Of a stretch of 6,425 nt of DNA, positions 1 to 6,253 are shown in pieces (positions within the stretch are counted from its first letter, which is position 1; each line of letters starts with the position of its first letter). A program made the position numbers and the translations under genes. The notes under the pieces were generated by a model. The model searched no databases. It was not told the DNA's origin and saw only the letters and a list, made by a program, of their open reading frames with translations. Source of the DNA: an uncultured Fimbriimonadales bacterium (GTDB lineage Bacteria; Armatimonadota; Fimbriimonadia; Fimbriimonadales; GBS-DC); contig CALGZO010000107.1 in assembly GCA_937934465.1 (NCBI GenBank), positions 1 through 6,425 on the forward strand, read 5' to 3'.

Positions 1-125
1 TTGGTCAGCAAGTCCACCTCCACCTGTGTCACGCCGTCCACATCGTCGAGCGCACGGCGAATCGAACGCACGCAGCCCTCGCACTCGATATCGGGGACAC
101 GCCACGCCTTTTCTTGAAGCTGCAT
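1..125 (-). CDS. Heavy-metal-associated (HMA) domain protein, CopZ-like or N-terminus of a metal P-type ATPase (partial)
   Basis: The first 41 codons are visible, from ATG at 125; the gene runs off the left edge. The start reads MQLQEKAWRVPDIECEGC, followed by VRSIRRALDDVDGV and TQVEVDL. This is the first half of a ferredoxin-like HMA fold: strand 1, the CxxC metal-binding loop (Cys15 and Cys18), helix 1, then the GV.xVxVDL strand. Proteins of this fold carry Cu(I) or another soft metal ion to a P-type ATPase, or form that ATPase's N-terminal domain. The usual GMTCxxC loop is varied here to DIECEGC, with both cysteines kept. No Shine-Dalgarno precedes the ATG; a consensus -10 box lies 6 bases upstream, so the message is probably leaderless. 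A short chaperone of about 65-70 residues and a long CopA-type ATPase cannot be told apart from this fragment, and the metal is not defined. Confidence 0.85.
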   Translation of the reverse strand, partial: MQLQEKAWRVPDIECEGCVRSIRRALDDVDGVTQVEVDLLT

Positions 126-131
126 AACCGA

Positions 132-140
132 ATTATACCA
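132..140 (-). promoter_or_regulatory. Extended -10 promoter (TGGTATAAT) placed for a leaderless HMA-gene transcript
   Basis: Read on the minus strand, TATAAT occupies 137-132 and is a perfect sigma-70 -10 box. TGG directly before it gives the extended -10 form TGn. The ATG of the HMA gene starts 6 bases after the box (125), where transcription would be expected to begin, so the mRNA should have little or no 5' leader. No TTGACA-like -35 box is seen about 17 bases upstream, which fits an extended -10 promoter. The 56-base gap to the hflX stop (126-181) shows no convincing terminator, so read-through from hflX is also possible. Confidence 0.65.
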
Positions 141-181
141 AGATTGGGGATGGGTGCGCTTCGGGCGATATGTCGTGGCGC

Positions 182-1396
182 CTACTTCTGGCTCTCGCGC
201 AGGCGTGCAGCGACGGAGGGAATAACCTGCGCGCGCAGATGAATCGCCTCCTCGTGATAGTCCACCGACAGTACGCGCCCGTACTCGTAGCACTCCGCGA
301 GCAACGCCGTCGCTGCGTAGGGCAGCCAGACATCCACATAGACCAGCATACCCTGCACTGTCGCCACGATACGATCCATCAGGTGCGGGATGCCCTGCGC
401 GAACCGCGCGGAGATGTAGACCGAGTTGGGCGTCTCGGCGACCAGTTGGCGCGGGAGCGCAGGGTCGCGCACGCAGTCCGCCTTGTTGAACACGGTAATC
501 ACAGGCTTCTGGTCGGCTTGCAGTTCCACCAGCGTCGTCTCCACTGCGTCGCGTTGCAGCTCCCAGTGGGGGCTGGAAATGTCTATCACATGGAGCAGGA
601 AGTCCGCCTCGCGCACCTCTTCGAGGGTGGCGTAGAAGGCTTCCAATAGCATCGGGGGCAGGTTCTCCACGAAGCCGACAGTGTCGGTCAGCAGCACCGA
701 CCAGCCATCGGGCAGCACGACGCGCCTCGTGGTGGGGTCTAAGGTGGCGAACACGCGATTGTCGACCAGCGTTTGTGCGCCCGACAGCACATTGAGCAGG
801 GTGGACTTGCCTGCGTTGGTGTAGCCGACAATCGCGCCGCTGGGGAACGGCAGTTTGCGTCGCGAGGCGCGTTGGTGGGTGCGCTGGCGGCGCATCTCGT
901 CGATTTCGTGGCGCAGTTGCGCCACGCGCTCGCGGATGCGTCGCTTATCGATCTCCAGCTTGGTCTCGCCAGGACCGCGCGTGCCGATGCCGCCGCCCAG
1001 GCGCGACAGCGCGACGCCCTTGCCCGACAGGCGCGGCATCAGGTAGAGCAGTTGCGCGAGTTCGACTTGGAGCGCGCCCTCGCGCGAGCGCGCCCGCTGC
1101 GCGAAGATGTCCAAAATCAGCTGCGTGCGATCCACCACGCGCGTTTGCGTAATCTGCTCGAGGTTGCGCTGCTGGACGGGGTTGAGCTCCACATCGAACA
1201 GGATGACATCGGCTTCATGCTCGCGTGCGAGTTGGAACAGCGTTTCGGCTTTGCCTTTACCGATGTAGGTGGCGACATCGGGGAGGGGTCGCTTTTGGCG
1301 GGTTTCGGCGACGAGGCGCACGCCAGCGGAGTGGGCGAGCGCGCGCATCTCGTCGCTCCAGTAGGCTTCCTCGTGCGCGTCATATCGACAGAACAC
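182..1396 (-). CDS. hflX: GTPase HflX (ribosome-splitting/rescue GTPase)
   Basis: The protein has 404 residues from GTG at 1396. The N-terminal HflX domain contains YIGKGKAE (44-51) and LILDIFAQRARSREG (93-107). The diagnostic Gly-rich GGGIGTRGPGETKLEID (134-150) precedes a coiled linker helix (150-180). The GTPase domain has G1 GYTNAGKS (191-198), switch-I FATLDPTTR (216-224), G3 DTVGF (238-242), G4 NKAD (304-307) and G5 SAR (329-331). A C-terminal domain follows. Family knowledge: HflX binds the 50S subunit, splits 70S or stalled ribosomes using GTP, and is linked to heat stress. The start is doubtful. The frame upstream of the GTG encodes ERAILV, the conserved first beta strand of HflX, but contains no ATG, GTG or TTG before an in-frame TGA. 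Non-canonical ATC (1444) or ATT (1423) starts would restore it. The gene follows rpiB with a tiny gap or an overlap, as in an operon. Confidence 0.95.
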   Translation of the reverse strand: MFCRYDAHEEAYWSDEMRALAHSAGVRLVAETRQKRPLPDVATYIGKGKAETLFQLAREHEADVILFDVELNPVQQRNLEQITQTRVVDRTQLILDIFAQRARSREGALQVELAQLLYLMPRLSGKGVALSRLGGGIGTRGPGETKLEIDKRRIRERVAQLRHEIDEMRRQRTHQRASRRKLPFPSGAIVGYTNAGKSTLLNVLSGAQTLVDNRVFATLDPTTRRVVLPDGWSVLLTDTVGFVENLPPMLLEAFYATLEEVREADFLLHVIDISSPHWELQRDAVETTLVELQADQKPVITVFNKADCVRDPALPRQLVAETPNSVYISARFAQGIPHLMDRIVATVQGMLVYVDVWLPYAATALLAECYEYGRVLSVDYHEEAIHLRAQVIPSVAARLRESQK

Positions 1397-1428
1397 GAGG
1401 ATAGCGCGCTCCGCTTGTCCAATCTCGG

Positions 1429-1893
1429 TTAGCCGGTGCGGGATGTCGTTTCACCCCCTACGAGTTCGAGTTTTTGCACGCGCCGATGGTGGCGGTCTTC
1501 GGGGCTGAATCCCGTGCGCAGGAACGCCTCGACGGTCGCACGGGCGAGCTCGGGTCCCACCACGCGCGCGCCCAAGCAGAGGATGTTGGCGTTGTTATGC
1601 TCGCGTGCGAGCGCGGCGGAGACAGGCTCGCTGGCGTTAGCCGCGCGGACGCCCGCGCGCTTGTTCGCCGCGATGCTCATGCCGATGCCCGTGCCGCAAA
1701 TCAGAATCCCCAACGCAGGGCGCGCCTCTTGCACGAGCCGCTCGGTGAGCTGATGGGCGATATCGGGGTAGTCAGCAGGGTCTTCCGAATAGACGCCGAC
1801 ATCTTGGATCTCGTAGCCCTGCTGGGTTAGGTGGCTTTTGAGGTACTCTTTGAGCGGATAGCCCGCGTGGTCTGCGCCCATGTAAAGAATCAT
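1429..1893 (-). CDS. rpiB: Ribose-5-phosphate isomerase B (RpiB/LacAB family)
   Basis: This 154-residue protein has the usual length and near-complete family motifs: GADHAG (6-11) with Asp8 and His9 at the phosphate/sugar site, DYP (41-43), GILICGTGIGMSIAANK (62-78), VRAA (82-85), REHNNANILCLGAR (97-110) and HHRRVQKL (135-142). Cys66 and His99 fall at the positions of the catalytic Cys66 and ring-opening His99 of E. coli RpiB. It should interconvert ribose 5-phosphate and ribulose 5-phosphate in the cytosolic pentose phosphate pathway; some family members also take allose 6-phosphate. The ATG at 1893 overlaps the stop of the upstream protease gene (ATGA), and GGAGGTGA at 1905-1898 lies at good spacing inside that gene, so translation is coupled. 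The C-terminal tail after residue 145 (GGETTSRTG) is unconserved, and its coding bases carry the putative hflX ribosome-binding site. Confidence 0.95.
   Translation of the reverse strand: MILYMGADHAGYPLKEYLKSHLTQQGYEIQDVGVYSEDPADYPDIAHQLTERLVQEARPALGILICGTGIGMSIAANKRAGVRAANASEPVSAALAREHNNANILCLGARVVGPELARATVEAFLRTGFSPEDRHHRRVQKLELVGGETTSRTG
1442..1459 (-). promoter_or_regulatory. Shine-Dalgarno plus possible non-AUG (ATC) start for hflX
   Basis: On the minus strand AGGGGGTGA (1459-1451) matches the AGGAGGTGA anti-SD complement with one G:U-compatible change. Six bases later an in-frame ATC (1444-1442) opens the hflX frame, giving 16 extra residues that include ERAILV. The site lies inside the last codons of rpiB, so hflX would overlap rpiB by 16 bases. 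The canonical GTG at 1396 has only a GGAG 12 bases upstream, a poor spacing. ATC starts are very rare, so this stays a proposal; ATT at 1423 is the other candidate. Confidence 0.35.
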
Positions 1894-3212
1894 CGGTTCA
1901 CCTCCACTTCGGTCTGGGCGCGCAAGATGCCGTTGCCCTGCTGGGTGGCGTGCAGCTGCTCGCGCAGCACTTCCAACGCCTTCTGCAACTGCAGGTCGCG
2001 CGCCTTATCCTCTTCGGTCATGCGCCAGTCGTCGGGGTTCTTGACCTCGATGTCGGGCTTGAGACCGCCGACGCGCTTGCCGTCCACTACCTTCGCGTTC
2101 AGGTCGGTACCGTTGGGCGTGAGGTACTTAGCGGTGGTGATGGCGACGGCGGTGTTCTGCGAGGTCGGTATGACAGTTTGTACCAGCCCCTTGCCGAACG
2201 AGTCTTCGCCGATGAGGGGGGCGACTTTGTGGTCGCGCAGTGCGCCCGCCACGATTTCGGACGCGCTCGCGCTGCCGCCGTTAATCAGCACCACCATCGG
2301 CATCTGCAGGTCGCGATAGCGTCCCTTGATGGTATAGCGTCGCTCCAGCAAGCCCTGACGCCCCACCACACTCACGACCACCTTCTCGCCTGGCACGAAG
2401 CGGCTCACCACCTCGATGGAGGCGTCCAGCAAGCCGCCGGGGTTCGCCCGCAGATCGAGGATGACCGCGCGTCCGCCGTTTTGCTGAATCTCGGTGAGGG
2501 CGCGGTCGAGCATCGCGGGGGCTTTCTCGCTGAAGTTCTGCAGCCAGATTCGGTAGATTTTGTTGGCGTCGTCTTCCAAGTAGACATCGACGGTTGGGCT
2601 TTCCACGAGGTCGCGGCGGATAGTGACGGTGAACGGCTCTTCGACGCCCTGGCGTCGGATGGTGAGCTTGACATCGGTGAAGCGCGGACCGCGAATCATG
2701 CGCACGGCGTCGTCTAAGGCAGTGCGTTCGAGGCTCTTGCCGTCGACGGCGATAATGATGTCGCCGGGTTTCAAGCCTGCTTTGACGGCAGGGCTATTGG
2801 GCAGTGGTCGCACGATGCGTGCGCCGCCGGGCGCGTCTTCCAGCAGCGCGCCGATGCCTGTAAAGCTGCCCGTCGTGTCCTCTTGCATGCGGCGGAACGC
2901 ATCAGGGTCCATAAAGCGCGTGTAGGGGTCGCCGATAGCGCTGAGCATCCCGCTGATGCTGGTGTAGGTGAGTTTATCGATGGGCGGCGGCGCGCCGTAG
3001 AAGTGCGATTCCACCTCTGCGAGCGCGCTGCGGAACGCCTCGGTCGGGTCTAATCTTTCGCGTGAGAAGTTGAGGCTAAGCAACGGCGTGTTGAGCAGGG
3101 GGGGCGAGGTGCGCGTGAAGGCGGCGTAGCCCTCCGCGCCCAGAAAACCGCCCACGAACAGCGCGGGCATCAGCAGCAGTGTGTAAATCCAAGCGCGTCC
3201 GCGTTCTCTCAT
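1890..3212 (-). CDS. S41-family C-terminal processing peptidase (CtpA-like), membrane-anchored
   Basis: A 440-residue serine protease of the CtpA/CtpB/Prc group. Residues 8-26 (WIYTLLLMPALFVGGFLGA) after a basic start form a signal anchor or signal peptide, placing the enzyme outside the membrane. A cap/N-terminal helical region (about 55-112) includes GDPYTRFMDP. A PDZ domain (about 118-200) carries NSPAVKAGLKPGDIIIAVDG. The S41 core follows, with DLRANPGG (253-260), NGGSASASEIVAGAL (311-325) and GEDSFGKGLVQ (335-345). By spacing to B. subtilis CtpB (Ser, +25 Lys, +4 Gln) the catalytic residues are Ser316, Lys341 and Gln345, all present. The family trims or degrades envelope proteins from their C-terminus. 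ATG 3212 is preferred over an in-frame GTG at 3239 because it overlaps the preceding stop as ATGA, has AGGAGAAG (3225-3218) upstream, and puts basic residues directly before the membrane segment. Confidence 0.95.
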   Translation of the reverse strand: MRERGRAWIYTLLLMPALFVGGFLGAEGYAAFTRTSPPLLNTPLLSLNFSRERLDPTEAFRSALAEVESHFYGAPPPIDKLTYTSISGMLSAIGDPYTRFMDPDAFRRMQEDTTGSFTGIGALLEDAPGGARIVRPLPNSPAVKAGLKPGDIIIAVDGKSLERTALDDAVRMIRGPRFTDVKLTIRRQGVEEPFTVTIRRDLVESPTVDVYLEDDANKIYRIWLQNFSEKAPAMLDRALTEIQQNGGRAVILDLRANPGGLLDASIEVVSRFVPGEKVVVSVVGRQGLLERRYTIKGRYRDLQMPMVVLINGGSASASEIVAGALRDHKVAPLIGEDSFGKGLVQTVIPTSQNTAVAITTAKYLTPNGTDLNAKVVDGKRVGGLKPDIEVKNPDDWRMTEEDKARDLQLQKALEVLREQLHATQQGNGILRAQTEVEVNR

Positions 3213-4633
3213 GATTTCTTCTCCTGTGCAGCGAGCCACTGGAGGGCGCGTTCAAGTGCGGGGTCGCCCCCGATTTGCCCGCGCATGCGCGGCTCCGCAG
3301 CGATGCGCACATCGGGCTGCACTCCCTTCCGATGGAACGACGCGCCGTCCAGCCCACGATAGCGTCCCACGGTCAGCGTGAACGCCGAGCCGTCCTTGAA
3401 CTGATACATATTCGTTTGCGAGGCGTCGCCGAAGGTGGGCATGCCGAAGATTCGCGCGCGCGCGGTTTGCCGTATCGCCAGCGCCGCGAGCTCCGCCACA
3501 TTATAAGTGCCCCTGTCCACCAGCACGGCGATTGGCAGGTTCACGGGTTGGGGGGCTTTGGGCAGATTGAGCGGGCGTTGTTTGTAGGTTTTGCCCTCAC
3601 GATACTCCACCTGCGCGATGGCGCGTTTCGTCGCGAGATGGGTTAGCATCTGCAGCGTCGGCTCCTGTTGACCAATCGCGACGCCGCGCAGGTCGATAAT
3701 CAGCCCCTTCGCGCCGCCTTGTTTGAGGACGCGCAGGGCGTTCTCGAACTCGCGCGCGGCGGCGGCGTTGAGCAGGTTCGGACGCAGATAGCCCCACTTG
3801 TTCTGGAGCATGCGGTACTCCAGCGGGCGCACTTTGGTTGTGGCGCGTGCGATGGGAAGTTTGAGCGTCTGACCAGCGCGGCTAACCGTGAGCTGTAGCG
3901 GTTTCGCCTCTGCCTCGCTCGTCGGGTTCTGGCTCAGCCGTTGGATTGCCTCGCTAATGCTGAGGCTACTTTGCAGGCGTTGACGGGCGCGCTCACTCGC
4001 TTGGCGTATCTGCTCGCGCGGGCTGTGCATCCGCTGCAGCTGCGCAATCTCTGCAAACGGGTCTTCCGAGACAATCCACTGGTCGTCGATATACTCGATA
4101 AAATCGCCGGGTTTGAGTCCTGCTTTCTCGGCGGGCGAGTTGGGCGCGACGGCGACCACTTGGAGGAGGCTCTGCTCCAGCGGCGCGCTCTCGTCGCCCA
4201 CGCGCAGGGTGGTCTTGCGTGTGGTTACTGTGAGTACCGCGCCGATGCCTGCAATCTCGCCGCCGAGGGCGCGGGCGAACAGGACGCGCTGCTCAGGGCG
4301 CAGAAACTGCGAGCGCGGGTCGTTCAGCGACGCCAGCAACGCCTCCAGCGAGCCATGCGCCAACGGCTCCGCGTCAATCGGCTCCACATACTCCTCACGC
4401 ACGAGGCTAAACACACGATAGTATAGGTTCACCATCGACGGCTCGGAAACTTTCGCATCGCTGGCAGGCGTGCGCGCGTCGGCGAGCGCAGGCGCAAAAT
4501 CGCGCTGCACCACCAACTCCGAGCCGTGACGGAGCGAATAGGCGGCAACTGCATTACGGGTCAGCCAGCCTGCCGCGAAAGTCAACCCCAACGCCAGCAG
4601 ACCCAGCCAACCCCGAATCCGTTTGGTTCTCAC
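3209..4633 (-). CDS. Catalytically dead S41/CtpA-like PDZ protein (pseudoprotease), membrane-anchored
   Basis: 474 residues from GTG at 4633, with AGGAGG (4647-4642) eight bases upstream. A basic start and hydrophobic segment (9-23, WLGLLALGLTFAAGW) give an exported or anchored protein. The cap region (about 66-120) has LNDPRSQFLRPEQ, matching GDPYTRFMDPDAF in the downstream protease. A PDZ domain (about 127-262) carries NSPAEKAGLKPGDFIEYID. The S41-like core has LIIDLRG (311-317), LVDRGTYNVAELAAL (371-385) and GMPTFGDASQT (397-407). Aligned without gaps to the neighbour, Ser316, Lys341 and Gln345 become Asn378, Asp403 and Thr407, and the NPGG turn is lost. It should therefore not be a serine/lysine protease. 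The PDZ domain also has a helical, charged insert at about 202-244. It is the operon's first gene and overlaps the active enzyme by ATGA. A role as adaptor, regulator or hetero-oligomer partner is inference. The reading frame is intact, so it is not a decaying pseudogene. Confidence 0.9.
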   Translation of the reverse strand: MRTKRIRGWLGLLALGLTFAAGWLTRNAVAAYSLRHGSELVVQRDFAPALADARTPASDAKVSEPSMVNLYYRVFSLVREEYVEPIDAEPLAHGSLEALLASLNDPRSQFLRPEQRVLFARALGGEIAGIGAVLTVTTRKTTLRVGDESAPLEQSLLQVVAVAPNSPAEKAGLKPGDFIEYIDDQWIVSEDPFAEIAQLQRMHSPREQIRQASERARQRLQSSLSISEAIQRLSQNPTSEAEAKPLQLTVSRAGQTLKLPIARATTKVRPLEYRMLQNKWGYLRPNLLNAAAAREFENALRVLKQGGAKGLIIDLRGVAIGQQEPTLQMLTHLATKRAIAQVEYREGKTYKQRPLNLPKAPQPVNLPIAVLVDRGTYNVAELAALAIRQTARARIFGMPTFGDASQTNMYQFKDGSAFTLTVGRYRGLDGASFHRKGVQPDVRIAAEPRMRGQIGGDPALERALQWLAAQEKKS

Positions 4634-4652
4634 GCGATTGTCCTCCTGTCTA

Positions 4653-4685
4653 ATTGTATCCTATTTCGGCTCGAAAAAGTTCCAA
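4653..4685 (-). promoter_or_regulatory. Candidate sigma-70 promoter for the protease-rpiB-hflX operon
   Basis: On the minus strand TTGGAA (4685-4680) is followed after 16 bases by TAGGAT (4663-4658), matching 4 of 6 consensus bases at each box. Transcription would start near 4651, just ahead of the AGGAGG Shine-Dalgarno. A better -10 hexamer, TACAAT (4658-4653), overlaps it, but starting from that box would put the transcript start inside the Shine-Dalgarno and it has no good -35. The choice is uncertain. This is the only non-coding space upstream of the operon. Confidence 0.35.
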
Positions 4686-4711
4686 AGGCTGGGGGGCAAT
4701 CGCCGTCGCTC

Positions 4712-4722
4712 GGTATGATTCG
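4712..4722 (+). promoter_or_regulatory. -10 box (TATGAT) for a leaderless sugar-kinase transcript
   Basis: TATGAT at 4714-4719 matches TATAAT at 5 of 6 bases and ends 7 bases before the ATG at 4727, so transcription would begin at or next to the start codon. No Shine-Dalgarno is found in front of either ATG (4715 or 4727), and no -35 is evident. The surrounding 11-mer GGTATGATTCG differs by one base from GGTATAATTCG in front of the HMA gene (139-129, minus strand), whose ATG is similarly placed. This agreement supports both sites. Confidence 0.5.
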
Positions 4723-4726
4723 ATGG

Positions 4727-6253
4727 ATGGTGCTGGCACTCGATTTGGGCACAACGGCGGTCAAGGCGGCAGTGGTCTCGGCGCAGGGCGAGTTGCTGGC
4801 GTGGGCGATGGAATCGCAGCCCCTAATCTTCACCCCCGACGGGGGCGTGGAGCAAGACCCGCGCGTGTGGTGGGCGACGCTCACGACCGCTGTGAGACGC
4901 CTTTGGCAGGACGCGCCCGAACTGCGCGCCCAGATTCGCGCCGTCGGCTGCACCGCGCAGTGGTCGGGTACGGTGGCGGTCGATGCGTCGGGTGAAGCGC
5001 TGGGGAATGCGATTGTATGGATGGACACGCGCGGCGCGCCCGATATCGCCGCGCTGATAGGCGGCGTCCCCAGCCTGATGGGCTATAACCTCTTCAAGTT
5101 GCGCACATGGCTGCGTTTGACGGGGGGCGCGCCCGCGCGGTCTGGCAAAGACCCGTTGGCGCACATCTTGTACCTGCGCCGCGCCGACCCCGCCCGCTAT
5201 CGCGCCACACATAAGTTTCTTGAACCCAAAGACTACCTGAACCTGCGTCTGACAGGGCAGTTCGCCAGCTCCCACGAGACGCTCGCTCTGCACTGGATTA
5301 CCGACAATCGCGACATTCAGCGGATAGACTACCATCCGACGCTGCTGCGCTACGCGGGGCTACGCCGCGAGCAATTCCCCGATTTGTACCCCAGTACGGC
5401 GATTTTGGGCGAGGTGTTGCCCACTGTCGCCGATGAGTGGGAACTGCCGCGCGGCGTGCAGGTGGTTGTCAGCGCGCCCGATTTGCACACGACGGCGATT
5501 GGCTCAGGCGGTCTCAGCGATTTCCAAGCGCATCTTGCGCTCAGCACCTCCGCTTGGATTAGTTGCCACGCGCCGTTCAAACGCACCGATATTTGGCGCA
5601 ACCTCGCGACGCTGCCTGCAGGCATTCCGGGACGCTACTTCATCGCGAACGAGCAGGAGACGGCGGGCGCGTGCCTGAACTGGTTGCGCACCGTGCTATG
5701 GGACGAGTCGCCCCCGCCCGACGCCTATGCGCAGTTGGACAGGTACGCATCGCAATCGCCTGTAGGGGCAAACGGCTTGCGCTTCGCGCCGTGGCTGGTG
5801 GGCGAGCGCACGCCCGTTGAGAACCCCTATATTCGCGGCGGGTTCTACGGACTGAGCCTGCAGCATGGGCGTTCGGAGATGGCGCGCGCCGTGCTGGAAG
5901 GCGTTGCGCTCAATGCGCGCTGGCTGCTAAGCGCGGTGGAACGGCTCGCAGGCAGGCGACTGAACCCAATACGGCTGATTGGCGGCGGCGCGCAGTCGGC
6001 GCTGTGGGCGCAAATACTCGCCGACGCGCTCAACCGTGAAATCTGGCAGATGGCGCAACCGCAGATGGCGACCGTGCGCGGCGCAGGGATGCTCGGCGCG
6101 GTCGCGATGGGCTGGACCGACTGGAGGCGACTGGAGCAAGCCACGCCCGTGCAAGCGCAGTTCACGCCCGACCCCTCACACACGCGCCTTTACGACGCGC
6201 TCTACCGTGAGTTCCGCGCGCGCTATCGGGTAGAGTCTCGTCTGAGCCGATGA
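4727..6253 (+). CDS. FGGY-family carbohydrate kinase (xylulokinase-like)
   Basis: This 508-residue protein has the size and two-domain architecture of FGGY kinases. Residues 6-14 DLGTTAVKA form the first phosphate loop, followed by CTAQWSGTVAVD (75-86) and IVWMDTR (96-102). SAPDLHTTAIGSG (249-261) carries the catalytic-base Asp252. FAPWLVGERTP (353-363), MARAVLEGVALNAR (385-398) and the adenosine motif IGGGAQSALWAQIL (418-431) complete the set. It should phosphorylate a free sugar or polyol with ATP in the cytosol. The closest class is xylulokinase, but residues facing the sugar in E. coli XylB (Met77, His78, Asn234) appear as Trp79, Ser80 and Leu253, so D-xylulose is not assured. ATG 4727 is chosen because MVLALDLG places the P-loop as in the family; ATG 4715 would add MIRW. 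The frame extends back to 4526, but that part overlaps the divergent gene. The stop overlaps csaB as ATGA. Confidence 0.9.
   Translation: MVLALDLGTTAVKAAVVSAQGELLAWAMESQPLIFTPDGGVEQDPRVWWATLTTAVRRLWQDAPELRAQIRAVGCTAQWSGTVAVDASGEALGNAIVWMDTRGAPDIAALIGGVPSLMGYNLFKLRTWLRLTGGAPARSGKDPLAHILYLRRADPARYRATHKFLEPKDYLNLRLTGQFASSHETLALHWITDNRDIQRIDYHPTLLRYAGLRREQFPDLYPSTAILGEVLPTVADEWELPRGVQVVVSAPDLHTTAIGSGGLSDFQAHLALSTSAWISCHAPFKRTDIWRNLATLPAGIPGRYFIANEQETAGACLNWLRTVLWDESPPPDAYAQLDRYASQSPVGANGLRFAPWLVGERTPVENPYIRGGFYGLSLQHGRSEMARAVLEGVALNARWLLSAVERLAGRRLNPIRLIGGGAQSALWAQILADALNREIWQMAQPQMATVRGAGMLGAVAMGWTDWRRLEQATPVQAQFTPDPSHTRLYDALYREFRARYRVESRLSR

Noticed and set aside
126..181. Terminator between hflX and the HMA gene
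   Set aside because: No stable GC hairpin followed by a T-run could be found on the minus strand; only the -10 box is convincing in this gap.
170..1432. Long plus-strand open frames (170-649 and 773-1432) antisense to hflX
   Set aside because: They are the complement of a well-supported hflX, rich in Arg/His/Ala/Gln as expected from reverse-reading GC-rich codons, with no family motif or ribosome-binding site.
1831..2717. Plus-strand open frames antisense to the S41 protease (1831-2319 and 1950-2717)
   Set aside because: The minus-strand frame has complete PDZ and S41 catalytic motifs; the plus-strand translations show no recognisable domain.
3213..3239. GTG at 3239 as start of the active S41 protease
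   Set aside because: It would overlap the upstream gene by 31 bases and add nine residues before the signal anchor. ATG 3212 has a Shine-Dalgarno at good spacing and the ATGA overlap seen at other junctions here.
4526..4726. N-terminal extension of the sugar kinase back to 4526
   Set aside because: It would overlap the divergent pseudoprotease start and both promoters, and adds 67 unconserved residues before the P-loop strand that normally begins FGGY kinases.
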